Assembly: GCA_902826605.1 (NCBI GenBank)
Contig: CADEFM010000009.1
Coordinates: forward strand, 62,001 to 126,000
Reading direction: 5' to 3'
DNA: 64,000 nt
Source: an uncultured Acidobacteriota bacterium
Lineage (GTDB): Bacteria > Acidobacteriota > Terriglobia > Bryobacterales > Bryobacteraceae
Of the stretch, positions 18,223-27,770 are shown one piece after another. The notes beneath the pieces are model-generated. The model saw only the letters and a list, made by a program, of their open reading frames with translations, was not told where the DNA came from and did not search any database. A program made the translations under genes and the position numbers. The number at the start of each line of letters is the position of its first letter. The stretch's first letter is position 1.

Positions 18223-19803
18223 TTACCTGTTCCAAGCCGAAATTTCAAAACGCAAATTCCCCGTGATCCCCGGAGCTCCTCGATTCTCGAAAGGAACGGT
18301 AAGCACGCGCGTCTCGCCCTTGGTTGCGGATGGCAGCGGCGTGGTGGCGCGGCCGACCACGTCACTCTGCCAGTCATGAGCGAAGGTCCAAGCGCCACCC
18401 TTTTTCTCTGGCGCGGTCAACTCTACCGTTAGGGCATCGCGGAACAGGTAGCCGCCTTCAAAATGGCTGTCAAACCAGAACTTCTGATCCACCTCATAAT
18501 CCGGAACACGGACGCCCAGAGTGACGCTGTAGGCAAGGCTCGCGCGCTGTTTGTTTAACCGGGCATTCTTGTCCAGAAAGACAGTGGAAAGGAAGATCGT
18601 GCGAGCCGCCTTGTTGGCGGGATCGATCAGGTCACGATGACGCCGGCAGGCCACGGAATCTTCTTCCGCCATCCGTCGCGTAAGATACCATCGCTTGCCT
18701 CGCGGCGAAGCTAGGAATTCGAATTGATAGAGAGCGTCCACATTCTTCCCTTGAATGGCGGGTGGCAGCCGCACCGACTCCACATCCAGCCAGACATCTA
18801 CCCGCACGTTTCCAAACAGGAACCGCACCAGGTTCTGATACGCCTCTTCCGAATTGACGATGCCGAAAAAACCGGAATGCGAGCGATACGTATATGCCGT
18901 AGCGCTCGGCGCGGAAAATTTGCCTCGGTCGTCCACGCCCCACACCGATGCGTTTTCGATCTTCACTAACCCGTCGCTGCCATGTCCCACGAACGTGCGC
19001 GAAAGGCCCGCCGCAGCTGCATAGTCTCCGCGATTCGTGCCCACCATGCAGAAAAAGCGATGGGAAGGGAAAACGCTCTCGGGAAGCCAATCCGTGCGCC
19101 CCGTTTTCCTGAACAGATCTTGCAGATTCAGATACTCCGCCATGTACTCGCGATTGAAATTGTGCGTGTCGCCATGCGTTAGCCAGCGGGGCACGTTCAC
19201 ACCGGCTAGATCGATGCCGTTGTGCGGGGTCGCATATGTGAAAACCTTTTCCACGCAAGCGCGTGCTCCGGCATGACCCAACGCGGGATTTTGCAAAAAT
19301 GCCCGGCACACCAGGCCGCCCATGGAATGAGCCAGCAAGTAGCACTTGAAATTCTTGGGCATAATTCGGTGGCGCGGCTCTTTGCACACCAGTTCCCGGA
19401 CGCGTAAAATCAAATCGCTGAGACCTTTCGCGAAATCCGTGATCGGCGGCGTCTTGCCACTGCCGAGCAAGCTCGACGCTTCGTCGTAGTAGCGATAGAT
19501 CAAGATGGAGCGCGGCTGAAGTGCTCCCTCCCAATCCGGGTCCAAGACGTCCAGCCCGTTGTCGTAGACATCCGTGTAGTCGAAGTCCGAAATCAGGCGC
19601 AGCACAGGGGATTCGAAAATGAATTTCTTGGCCGGCTTATTTTTGTCGGGAGTGGCCCGGTATACGGCCGAGCCCGTATTGAAGCCGCAAAATGGGTCCG
19701 CGGCAGTTTCATCCTGCTCTTTCTGGGTCATGGCGAATCCGCGCACGTAAATAATCGGGTAATAAGGCGCTCGCCATCGTTGAGGGTCCGGCATCACGCA
19801 CAC
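18223..19803 (-). CDS. Lipase-like alpha/beta-hydrolase, cytoplasmic
   Basis: A 526-residue protein whose N-terminal ~330 residues look like a lipase-fold hydrolase: PIIYVRGFAMT near residue 17, the nucleophile elbow AHSMGG (Ser160), and ATPHNGID after it, a PGAP1/lipase-type motif. The C-terminal ~190 residues are beta-rich and unrecognised. There is no signal peptide. The start is ATG 19803 or the in-frame ATG 19794. It faces the divergent UvrC-like gene with fewer than 30 bases between starts. Its substrate is unknown. Confidence 0.75.
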   Translation of the reverse strand: MCVMPDPQRWRAPYYPIIYVRGFAMTQKEQDETAADPFCGFNTGSAVYRATPDKNKPAKKFIFESPVLRLISDFDYTDVYDNGLDVLDPDWEGALQPRSILIYRYYDEASSLLGSGKTPPITDFAKGLSDLILRVRELVCKEPRHRIMPKNFKCYLLAHSMGGLVCRAFLQNPALGHAGARACVEKVFTYATPHNGIDLAGVNVPRWLTHGDTHNFNREYMAEYLNLQDLFRKTGRTDWLPESVFPSHRFFCMVGTNRGDYAAAAGLSRTFVGHGSDGLVKIENASVWGVDDRGKFSAPSATAYTYRSHSGFFGIVNSEEAYQNLVRFLFGNVRVDVWLDVESVRLPPAIQGKNVDALYQFEFLASPRGKRWYLTRRMAEEDSVACRRHRDLIDPANKAARTIFLSTVFLDKNARLNKQRASLAYSVTLGVRVPDYEVDQKFWFDSHFEGGYLFRDALTVELTAPEKKGGAWTFAHDWQSDVVGRATTPLPSATKGETRVLTVPFENRGAPGITGNLRFEISAWNR

Positions 19804-19821
19804 GATACCATGGAGAAGTCC

Positions 19822-20901
19822 ATGCGGGAACCTATCATCGCCAGCGTTTCCGATCTCGAATCCCTCCCCGACCGTCCCGCCGTTTTCCTGCTATGGCCAA
19901 GTGAGGGAAAGCCTTATCTGGCGCGCACGACGCTTTTGCGGCGGCGCTTGAGAAGATTGCTGAACACGCGTGACCGGCTCTCGCAGGTGCTCAGTTTGCG
20001 TGCCATCGCCGAGCGGATTGAATATTGGCTAACAGGATCGCAACTCGAAGCTTCGCTGCTTTTCCTGGACCTAGCCCAGCGGCACTTCCCAGACGACTGG
20101 CCACGACTAACACGCCTGCGTCCACCTGCATTTCTGCGCCTGACGCTGGACAATGCTTTCCCGCGCACCACGATAACTACTCGATTGGGCCGCGGATTTT
20201 TCTTCGGCCCCTTCGGCAGCCGCGCCGCCGCTGAGCGCTTCGACGCCGAATTGCTGGACTTATTTCAGCTTCGCCGCTGTGAGGAAAACCTGCATCCGAC
20301 GCTCGATCATCCGGGCTGCATCTACGGTGAAATGAACCGCTGCATGCGGCCATGCCAGGCCGTAGTCACCATAGATGAATATCGAACCGAGGCGTCGCGT
20401 GTGGAACAGTTTCTGCGCACCAACGGCGCGTCGCTTCAGGAAGCCGCCGAGCAGGCCCGTGACAGGGCCAGCGCGGAGATGCAGTTTGAAGAAGCGGCGC
20501 GCCTGCACCATCGCGTGGAACGCATCGCCCAAGTGCAAGCGGCCGCGGGCGACCTGCCGCGCGCCCTGGAACGCCTGGCCGGCATCGCCGTGCTGCCTTC
20601 CGCAGTGCAGGATTGTATCGATTTGTGGTTCCTGGTCGGAGGCCGCTGGCAGGAACCTCGGCGGCTCTCGCTCACGGAATCCGCAGGCGCAGGATCATCG
20701 CTCGATCGCCGCTTACGGGAGATCATTGCGCAACTTCACCCGAATGGAGAGTCCGACCCTGAACATCTAGCGTTGCTCACTCGCTGGCATGGATCGAGTT
20801 GGCGCGATGGCGAGTGGATTGAGATGGAGTGGCCAACCAAGATCCCTTACCGGCGTCTGGTGAATGCAATTGCGCGAGTGAGCCGGCCGGCCACTGGGTA
20901 G
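19822..20901 (+). CDS. Shortened UvrC homologue (GIY-YIG-like plus UVR motif)
   Basis: The 359-residue protein matches the N-terminal half of excinuclease subunit C. Visible are a weak GIY-YIG-like domain (residues ~17-95; AVFLLWP and YLAR in place of the consensus, but the late acidic SQLEASLLF segment retained), the UvrC cysteine cluster CIYGEMNRCMRPC and a UVR helix (MQFEEAARLHHRVE). The RNase-H-like nuclease and HhH domains of UvrC are absent, as in Cho-type proteins. ATG 19822 is chosen because GGAG lies six bases upstream; ATG 19810 is the alternative. Nuclease activity is uncertain. Confidence 0.75.
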   Translation: MREPIIASVSDLESLPDRPAVFLLWPSEGKPYLARTTLLRRRLRRLLNTRDRLSQVLSLRAIAERIEYWLTGSQLEASLLFLDLAQRHFPDDWPRLTRLRPPAFLRLTLDNAFPRTTITTRLGRGFFFGPFGSRAAAERFDAELLDLFQLRRCEENLHPTLDHPGCIYGEMNRCMRPCQAVVTIDEYRTEASRVEQFLRTNGASLQEAAEQARDRASAEMQFEEAARLHHRVERIAQVQAAAGDLPRALERLAGIAVLPSAVQDCIDLWFLVGGRWQEPRRLSLTESAGAGSSLDRRLREIIAQLHPNGESDPEHLALLTRWHGSSWRDGEWIEMEWPTKIPYRRLVNAIARVSRPATG

Positions 20902-20918
20902 ATGGTGTGAGTGCGAAG

Positions 20919-22007
20919 ATGGGACAGATCCCCATGTCCTGGCTGCGTACCCTCCGTGACCGCTGGCCCGGCGCATTGCGCCAGCAAGTAACACGCACGG
21001 GGCTGATTTACGCGTCTACCGTCGTGGTGGTGGCGCTGGCCGCATTCCTTACTGCTAACAATCTGCTTTTTCTGATTCTTGCGGCGATGCTCTCCGTGCT
21101 GCTCATTTCCGGTTTCGTCAGCAAGCTTGGGCTGGCTGGGCTGGAGATCGATCTGCTGTTACCCCAGCACATCTCCGCGCGCCGCAAAATTCGGGCCGCA
21201 GTGCGCCTCAAGAATTTGAAACGCTGGATGCCCTCCTTCAGCATCCATGTGGAAGGATTGCCCGGCAGCGGCGTGGATTCCAGCCTGTATTTTCCAGTGC
21301 TGCCGGGCCGCGCGACCATCGAAGATCCCGTGGATCTCTTCTTCCCCGCGCGCGGACGTTGGCGTGAACGCACATTTCAATTCACTACCAGGTTTCCGTT
21401 TGGATTCGCCGAACGGCGTGAGTGGGTCCACACACGCCACGACATCGTCGTTTATCCGTGCCTGGAGCCGCAGCGCGGGTTTGAAGACTTATTGACGGAC
21501 ATCACGGGTGAAATCGAGGCTCGACAGCGCGGTCCGGGAAATGATTTCTACCGGATTCGGCCGTATGACGCATTCGAAACATCGCGCCATGTGGACTGGA
21601 AAGCCACCGCGCACACCGGCGCATTACAGGTCCGCGAATTCGCACGTGATGAAGAACAGCGTGTGCTGCTCTATCTGGATCTGGATTGCGGAGACAGCGC
21701 AGATGCATGGTTCGAGTCCGCGGTGGATTGTTGTGCGTATCTGGCCTATCGGTTGGCCAGCCGTGGCGCTCACGTGCGGCTGCGCACGCAGGAGGCTGAC
21801 CTGACGCTTCCGCGGGATGCCGACATCTATCAAATGCTCCGGTACCTAGCATTGGTTTCGCCTCTTCGCGGAAAAGTTCCCGGGACTCCCGACGACAATC
21901 AGTACTTCCCGATCGTGTTCACGCCGAATCCCGCCCGCATGGCCGCGCTCGGCTGGGACGCCGCGCAAAACGGCCGCGTTATTGAACCCGGACCTCTGCA
22001 GCCGTAG
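20919..22007 (+). CDS. DUF58 membrane-associated protein
   Basis: A 362-residue DUF58 protein with two adjacent N-terminal membrane helices (residues ~28-65) and a C-terminal soluble region. The family hallmark RIRPYDAFETSRHVDWKAT (DUF58 core) is clear, followed by a vWA-like fold with LYLDLDCGDS. The family is usually found with MoxR ATPases and TgpA transglutaminases. Start choice is uncertain: ATG 20919 or 20934 both begin before the helices; the open frame extends back into the UvrC-like gene. It sits 17 bases after that gene. Confidence 0.88.
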   Translation: MGQIPMSWLRTLRDRWPGALRQQVTRTGLIYASTVVVVALAAFLTANNLLFLILAAMLSVLLISGFVSKLGLAGLEIDLLLPQHISARRKIRAAVRLKNLKRWMPSFSIHVEGLPGSGVDSSLYFPVLPGRATIEDPVDLFFPARGRWRERTFQFTTRFPFGFAERREWVHTRHDIVVYPCLEPQRGFEDLLTDITGEIEARQRGPGNDFYRIRPYDAFETSRHVDWKATAHTGALQVREFARDEEQRVLLYLDLDCGDSADAWFESAVDCCAYLAYRLASRGAHVRLRTQEADLTLPRDADIYQMLRYLALVSPLRGKVPGTPDDNQYFPIVFTPNPARMAALGWDAAQNGRVIEPGPLQP

Positions 22008-22031
22008 CCTGGACGTCGTCCCACGGCTCTC

Positions 22032-22069
22032 CACGGCACAGGTACACTATTGAAAGGCTCGGTGCCGTG
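22032..22069 (+). other. Perfect 8-bp inverted repeat before TonB-like gene
   Basis: CACGGCAC at 22032-22039 and GTGCCGTG at 22062-22069 form a perfect inverted repeat with a 22-base loop in the 85-base gap between the DUF58 gene and the TonB-like receptor gene. It could be a stem in the receptor mRNA leader or a protein-binding site; no U-tract follows, so a terminator is less likely. Confidence 0.4.
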
Positions 22070-22092
22070 CAGAGGCCTCCAGGGGGAACGCC

Positions 22093-25000
22093 GTGAAGAA
22101 AAATTCCATTTTTAATCTGTTGTTATCTCTCGTTTTTCTCGCATTGGGCCCGACTAGTGTATGGGGGCAAGTTTCTGCCGCGATTTCCGGGCGGGTCCAG
22201 GATGCTACCGGTTCGGGCGTGGACACCGCCACGGTTACCGCAAAGAGCGTGGAGACCGGCGCGACGCGTACCGCTACGACAGATTCGGACGGGAATTATC
22301 GCATCCTATCCCTGCCCCTCGGCCCCCAGGAAGTGCGTGCCGAAAAAACCGGCTTCAAGGCCGCTGTGCGCCTGGGCGTCAACTTGGCGGTGGGGCAGGA
22401 GGCGGTCGTCAATCTTCAGATGGAAGTCGGAGATCTCGCGCAGCAAGTTACCGTGACGGCGGAAGCCCCGCTGGTCAACACCACGACGTCCTCGGTGGCT
22501 GGTCTGGTCGGCGAAAACCAGGTGAAGGAGCTTCCTCTCAATGGGCGCAGCTTTGACAATCTGATCACACTGAACGCAGGCGCTGTCAACTACTCGCTCA
22601 AGAGCGCCAACACCAGTACCAGCAATGGGTTCACCTTTTCGGTCTCAGGCCGCCGTCCTGCGGATAATTTGTTCGTGATGAACGGCGTCGAGTACACCGG
22701 CTCCAGCCAGCTTTCGGTGAATCCAGGCGGAGCCAGCGGATACTTGCTCGGCGTCGACGCCGTGCGCGAATTCAACGTGCTCACCGAAACCTATTCCGCT
22801 GAATTCGGGAAACGCTCTGGAGCGCAGGTGACCGTAGTTACGCAGTCCGGCGGCAATCAAATTCATGGATCGTTGTTCGAGTTTTTGCGTAACAGCGCGC
22901 TCGACGCGCGCAATTTTTTCGACGTGCATCCCGTGAATAAGGGTGTTCCTCCCTTCCGGCAGAATCAATTCGGCGCGTCCCTGGGAGGCCCCATCATGAA
23001 GGACAAGCTATTTCTGTTCGGCAACTGGGAAGGTTTCACGCAGCGCCTGGCGGTGAGCAACGTGACCGTGGTGCCCACCGATCAGGCGCGGCTCGGCAAG
23101 CTCCCCGACACGCAGGGCAATTACGTTGACGTGCCCGGTGCCGATTCCCGCATGTTGCCGTTCATGGCGCTGTGGCCCCGTGCGAATGGCCCGGATCTGC
23201 TGATCAACGGGGTGCCGGGCGGCGCGGCATTTTCCTACAACAATCCGAGGCAAGCCATCACGGAACATTTTGGCACCGTGCGCGGAGACTATATTGCTTC
23301 GAGCAATGACACGCTTTCACTTTCCTACACACTCGACGACGGAAATAACACGCTTCCCCTGGCCGATCCTCTCTTTGCTTCCTCAACTGCGCTGCGCTCT
23401 CAGGTGGCCACGGTGCGCGAAACGCACATCTTTTCCGCACGAACCCTCAACACTTTCACAGCGGGATTCTCTCGCGCGGCTTACGATCTGGACTCCTATT
23501 CCTTGATTCCGTTGCCGCCAAGCTTATCCTTCGTCGCGGGCGCTCCGGTGGGTACGATTATTATCGGCGGTTCCGTGACCAGCAGCGGCACCGCCAGCAT
23601 CACCACGGCCGGACCGAACGCCGCAGCGGGAGCCAACAACCGTCGCAATATTTTCACGTTGACCGATACCGTGCAGACCGTGCGCGGAAATCACCAGCTT
23701 TCGACGGGCGTGTGGTTTCAGCGTTTGCGCGACAACGAAGACACGGCCTCCACGCGCTTGGGGCAAGCCACTTTCACGAATTTCACGTCTTTCCTGCAGG
23801 GCACGGCGAGCAATTTCACCGTGGTGCCGGTGACCGGCGGACTCGGCTGGCGCAACTGGATGGGAGCGTGGTTCGTGGAAGACAACGTCCGGCTGCGGCC
23901 AAATCTTTCCTTGAGACTGGGATTGCGGCATGAATTCACGGACGGCTGGAACGAAGCATACGGCCGCGCTTCCAACTTCATCACCGACGGGGCGGGCGTG
24001 CTGCTCACGAATCCTCGAGTGTCGAATTCCGTCTACACGGAAAATCACGCGAAAAACCTCTTTGCGCCGCGCGCGGCAATCGCATGGGATGTTTTTGGCA
24101 ACGGAAAAACCTCCATTCGGGCAGGCTATGGGATGCATTATTCGCTGATCGACAACCTGGCGTTCCTGCTCAAAACGCTGCCGCCGATTAACGGCGCGGC
24201 AAACTACACTGGGTCGATTTTTTCGTTCACGCCTATCACACCAGGCGTTCAACCCTCTCCGGCATGCACGGGCGGGCCCAACGTTCCCGCCGGTTGCACT
24301 ATTTATGGCCCCCTGGGCATTCAACCCGACGCCCGAACGCCCACGGTTCAGCAATGGAACTTGAGCATCGAACAGCGGTTGAGCGCCAACACCGCGCTGC
24401 GCGTCTCTTACGTCGGTTCCCACGGCTACCACGACATGCTCAGTCTGGACCCCAACACGATTCTTCCGCAAGTCTGCGCCAGTGCCACTTGTACGGCGGG
24501 TGGCATCGGGCAGGGCCTCGGCGTGGCTCCGTTCGGCCAGAGCACCGTCCCTCAAGGCACGTACTACATTCCCGTAGGCCGACGGCCCAATCCGAATTTG
24601 AGCGGGGGATTTTTCTGGTATACGCAGGGCAACAGCAGCTATAACGCGCTCCAGATCGACGTGACTCGGCGGCTGAGCCAGGGATTCCAGTTCCGCACGA
24701 ATTACACGTGGTCAAAGAACCTCGACATCAACTCAGGCCTTACCGGCGCGCAGTCCAACAATCAGGCGCAAATGCTGATGGACCGCACCAACCTCCGCCG
24801 CGATTGGGGCCCGTCCGCGCTGAACCCGCCGCATCAGGCCACCCTGTCCGGCCACTATGAGCTGCCGTTCGGAAGAGGACGCCGGTGGGCGAGCGGCGTG
24901 ACTGGCATGCGCGACAAGCTCATCAGCGGATGGCAGATGAACGCCATCGCAACTATACTGAGCGGCTTCCCTTTTACGCCGCTAGTCGGCGCCAATCGCT

Positions 25001-25389
25001 CCGGCAACGGCGACACGCGCAATCCGGACCGCGTGTCGATGAACCCCGCGTTCAGCGGACCAGTCATTTTGGGGAGCCCGAATCAGTGGTATGACCCGAA
25101 TGCCTTCCTCCGTCCGGCCGCCGGCACGTTTGGCAACGTGGGACGAGGGGTGTACAGCGGGCCCGGACTCGCCACAGTGGATCTTTCCATTTTCAAGAAC
25201 GTGGCGATCACGGAGCGCATGAATCTGCAATTCCGCGCCGAGGCGTTCAACCTGCAAAATCGGGCGAACTTCGCCAATCCCAATCAACTCGTGTTTTCGG
25301 GTGCATCCATTAGCTCCACGGCGGGCATCATCACGGCAACCGCGACAAAGTCGCGGCAGATTCAATTTGGGCTGAAGCTCATTTTTTAA
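22093..25389 (+). CDS. TonB-dependent-receptor-like outer membrane protein
   Basis: A 1,098-residue outer-membrane protein of the acidobacterial CarboxypepD-reg/TonB-receptor type. A signal peptide (residues 1-26, ending VWGQ) is followed by a carboxypeptidase-regulatory-like beta-sandwich (AISGRVQDATGSGV, ~28-110), a plug region (NGRSFDNLITLNAG; FSVSGRRPADNLFVMNG) and a long beta-barrel ending in a terminal phenylalanine (RQIQFGLKLIF), the outer-membrane assembly signal. Such proteins import glycans, peptides or metal chelates, but the ligand is unknown. The start is GTG 22093 after GGGGGA. The sigma factor gene follows 53 bases downstream. Confidence 0.9.
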   Translation: MKKNSIFNLLLSLVFLALGPTSVWGQVSAAISGRVQDATGSGVDTATVTAKSVETGATRTATTDSDGNYRILSLPLGPQEVRAEKTGFKAAVRLGVNLAVGQEAVVNLQMEVGDLAQQVTVTAEAPLVNTTTSSVAGLVGENQVKELPLNGRSFDNLITLNAGAVNYSLKSANTSTSNGFTFSVSGRRPADNLFVMNGVEYTGSSQLSVNPGGASGYLLGVDAVREFNVLTETYSAEFGKRSGAQVTVVTQSGGNQIHGSLFEFLRNSALDARNFFDVHPVNKGVPPFRQNQFGASLGGPIMKDKLFLFGNWEGFTQRLAVSNVTVVPTDQARLGKLPDTQGNYVDVPGADSRMLPFMALWPRANGPDLLINGVPGGAAFSYNNPRQAITEHFGTVRGDYIASSNDTLSLSYTLDDGNNTLPLADPLFASSTALRSQVATVRETHIFSARTLNTFTAGFSRAAYDLDSYSLIPLPPSLSFVAGAPVGTIIIGGSVTSSGTASITTAGPNAAAGANNRRNIFTLTDTVQTVRGNHQLSTGVWFQRLRDNEDTASTRLGQATFTNFTSFLQGTASNFTVVPVTGGLGWRNWMGAWFVEDNVRLRPNLSLRLGLRHEFTDGWNEAYGRASNFITDGAGVLLTNPRVSNSVYTENHAKNLFAPRAAIAWDVFGNGKTSIRAGYGMHYSLIDNLAFLLKTLPPINGAANYTGSIFSFTPITPGVQPSPACTGGPNVPAGCTIYGPLGIQPDARTPTVQQWNLSIEQRLSANTALRVSYVGSHGYHDMLSLDPNTILPQVCASATCTAGGIGQGLGVAPFGQSTVPQGTYYIPVGRRPNPNLSGGFFWYTQGNSSYNALQIDVTRRLSQGFQFRTNYTWSKNLDINSGLTGAQSNNQAQMLMDRTNLRRDWGPSALNPPHQATLSGHYELPFGRGRRWASGVTGMRDKLISGWQMNAIATILSGFPFTPLVGANRSGNGDTRNPDRVSMNPAFSGPVILGSPNQWYDPNAFLRPAAGTFGNVGRGVYSGPGLATVDLSIFKNVAITERMNLQFRAEAFNLQNRANFANPNQLVFSGASISSTAGIITATATKSRQIQFGLKLIF

Positions 25390-25442
25390 CGGCCTCGCAA
25401 ACCCGTTGCTATAATTCCCCTCAGAACCTGATGAACGGAGGC

Positions 25443-26009
25443 ATGGACAACACCGGCGAAGTCACGCGTCTGCTCGGCGAGATCGGGCGCGGCCAACAGG
25501 AAGCCGTGAACGCGTTACTGCCGCTGGTCTATGACGAACTGCATCGCCTGGCGCGTGCGTATTTCCGGCGCGAACGCTCCGAACACACGCTGCAACCCAC
25601 CGCTCTGGTGCATGAGGCGTACTTGCGGCTGGTGGATCAACGCGCGCCGATCGAAAGCCGGGGACACTTTTTGGCGCTGGCAGCCACGCAAATGCGCCGT
25701 ATTTTGATGGATTACGCGCGCAAGCACAGCGCGGCCCGCCGCGGCGGCGAAGACCGCAAGGTGATGCTGGACGACACCATGGCCATCAGTGACCGGCAGC
25801 CGCTGGATATAATCGCCATCGACGCGGCATTGACTAGACTGGCCACGCTCGATGCGGAGCAGGCCCGGCTGGTGGAGCTGCGCTTCTTCGGCGGCCTTTC
25901 GGTGGAGGAAACCGCGGAGGTCATGGGCATCTCTACCGCCACCGTGAAACGCAGCTGGAATTCGGCGCGCGCTTTCCTGCACCGTGAAATTATCGGGGGG
26001 ATGTCGTGA
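25443..26009 (+). CDS. ECF-type sigma-70 factor (TIGR02999-like)
   Basis: A 188-residue extracytoplasmic-function sigma factor of the group seen in Acidobacteria and Planctomycetes. Region 2 contains LHRLARAYFRRERSEHTLQP and LVHEAYLRLVD, and region 4 contains LVELRFFGGLSVEETAEVMG followed by STATVKRSWNSARAFL, the helix-turn-helix. ATG 25443 is preferred over ATG 25431 because GGAGG lies five bases upstream of it. It overlaps the kinase gene by four bases (GTGA), so kinase and sigma factor are made together; the kinase may regulate it. Confidence 0.93.
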   Translation: MDNTGEVTRLLGEIGRGQQEAVNALLPLVYDELHRLARAYFRRERSEHTLQPTALVHEAYLRLVDQRAPIESRGHFLALAATQMRRILMDYARKHSAARRGGEDRKVMLDDTMAISDRQPLDIIAIDAALTRLATLDAEQARLVELRFFGGLSVEETAEVMGISTATVKRSWNSARAFLHREIIGGMS

Positions 26010-27751
26010 CGCCGGAGCGCTGGATTCGGATCCGCGAAGTGTTCGAAGAGGCGGTCGAGCGCACAGTGGAAGGCGATCGCACCGCTTATTTGAAAGCCGC
26101 CTGCTCTGGTGATGCCGAACTACGCCGTGAAGTGGAGACCCTGCTCATCAGTCATGAAAAATCTCCGCACTTCATGGCCACCCCGGCCGCCTATGTCAGC
26201 GATGCATTAATGGCGACCGAGGGATTTGGAGCCGCGGAGGAAGAGGTTCCCGAATACCCGCAGGGATACCGCCTGGGATCCTACGAGTTGGAGAGGCTCA
26301 TCGGACGCGGCGGCATGGGATCGGTGTGGCTGGCAAAGCGTTTTGACAATGAGTTCAACAAGAAAGTCGCTATTAAGTTGGTCCGCCGCGGCATGGACTC
26401 CCAGGAAATTCTGCGGCGCTTTCGTCTCGAACGCCAGCTGCTGGCGAATTTGGATCATCCCAACATCGCTCTGTTGATCGACGGTGGATCCACGCCGGAA
26501 GGCTTGCCCTACCTGGTGATGGAATACGTGGAAGGCACGCCCATCGACCAATACTGTGAGGATCATAAGACCGCTATTTCCGAGCGCCTGCATTTGTTCC
26601 GGTCGGTATGTTCCGCAGTGCAGTACGCGCATCAGAATCTGGTGGTCCACCGCGATATCAAGGCCGGCAACATTCTGGTGACTGCCGATGGCGTACCCAA
26701 GCTGCTCGATTTCGGGATTGCCAAGCTATTGCCAGGACCGAACTCAGCGATCGAACCGCACACTCGGTCAGATTTACGGCCGATGACGCTGGACTATGCC
26801 AGTCCCGAACAGGTGCGTGGTGAGCCAGTCAACACCGCCACCGACGTCTATTCGATGGGCGTATTGCTGTTCAAGCTGCTTACGGGCCGCATGGTGTTCG
26901 AATCCGGCGGCTCACGGGCGGCCCTGGAACATGCAATTTGCGAGGTGGAACCACCCAAGCCCAGCGCGGTGGCGCTGGCCTCTGGAAACGGAAGCATTCC
27001 CGACGCCACGCATAAGATGGCCGTCGAAACGGAATCCATGGAGGCCGCCCGGAAGCGTCTGCGCAAGAGACTGGCGGGAGACCTGGATAATATCGTTCTG
27101 ATGGCGCTGCGCAAGGAACAACACCGGCGCTATGCGTCCGTGGAACAGTTCTCCGACGATGTCCAGCGCTACCTGGACGGGCGTCCCGTGATTGCCCGGC
27201 TGGACACTCCTGGATACCAGTTGGCGCGCTTCGTAACACGCAATGCCGAGGGCGTGGCTGCGGCGGTCGTAGTGGCCGCGGCGCTCATCAGTATCGCTGC
27301 TGTTTCTTCGCACTATGCGGGCGTCGCCTTCGAGTCCCGCGTGGAGGCGGAAAATCGCGAAACCGCGACACGGCGGGAACTGGCACAGACCGCGGGTGAA
27401 CTGGGTTTGGCTCAAAGAGCGCGTGGTGACTATTCTGCCGCCTATACCAATTTGAATCGCGCGATCGAACTGGCCCAGGAACTGTACTCGGCGGAAACCG
27501 CCAGTGGAGGCCGTGCCAAGGTGACCACCACAATGGCGCTGGCGCAAGCCAACGCGAGCATGGGGGAATTACTGCTGGAAACAGGGCCGGTTGCCGCCGC
27601 TCGCGTGCGACTAGCCCGCGCGCGCGACTTATATCGTGAGCTCTTGACTGACGGTTCCGCCGATCAAGAGGCGACTCTTGCCGTGGCGGAGGTCAACAAG
27701 AAAATAGCGGCGGTAGATTCCACTCCGAGTTCGGAACCTCCGCCGCATTAG
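26006..27751 (+). CDS. Transmembrane Ser/Thr protein kinase with C-terminal TPR-like domain
   Basis: The 581-residue protein has an N-terminal ~90-residue region, a Hanks-type kinase domain (glycine loop GRGGMGSVWLAK near residue 100, VAIKL lysine, catalytic VVHRDIKAGN near 213, DFGIAK near 233, APE-equivalent YASPEQ), one transmembrane helix at ~416-440 and a periplasmic helical region with TPR-like spacing. All catalytic residues are present. Its GTG start overlaps the sigma-factor stop. The layout suggests a sensor kinase acting with the sigma factor, which is inference. Confidence 0.93.
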   Translation: MTPERWIRIREVFEEAVERTVEGDRTAYLKAACSGDAELRREVETLLISHEKSPHFMATPAAYVSDALMATEGFGAAEEEVPEYPQGYRLGSYELERLIGRGGMGSVWLAKRFDNEFNKKVAIKLVRRGMDSQEILRRFRLERQLLANLDHPNIALLIDGGSTPEGLPYLVMEYVEGTPIDQYCEDHKTAISERLHLFRSVCSAVQYAHQNLVVHRDIKAGNILVTADGVPKLLDFGIAKLLPGPNSAIEPHTRSDLRPMTLDYASPEQVRGEPVNTATDVYSMGVLLFKLLTGRMVFESGGSRAALEHAICEVEPPKPSAVALASGNGSIPDATHKMAVETESMEAARKRLRKRLAGDLDNIVLMALRKEQHRRYASVEQFSDDVQRYLDGRPVIARLDTPGYQLARFVTRNAEGVAAAVVVAAALISIAAVSSHYAGVAFESRVEAENRETATRRELAQTAGELGLAQRARGDYSAAYTNLNRAIELAQELYSAETASGGRAKVTTTMALAQANASMGELLLETGPVAAARVRLARARDLYRELLTDGSADQEATLAVAEVNKKIAAVDSTPSSEPPPH

Positions 27752-27770
27752 TGTGGGATACATCCGACGG

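Noticed and set aside
23524..24555. A 343-codon minus-strand open frame inside the TonB-like receptor gene
   Set aside because: It is antisense to a continuous beta-barrel coding region and has no family resemblance.
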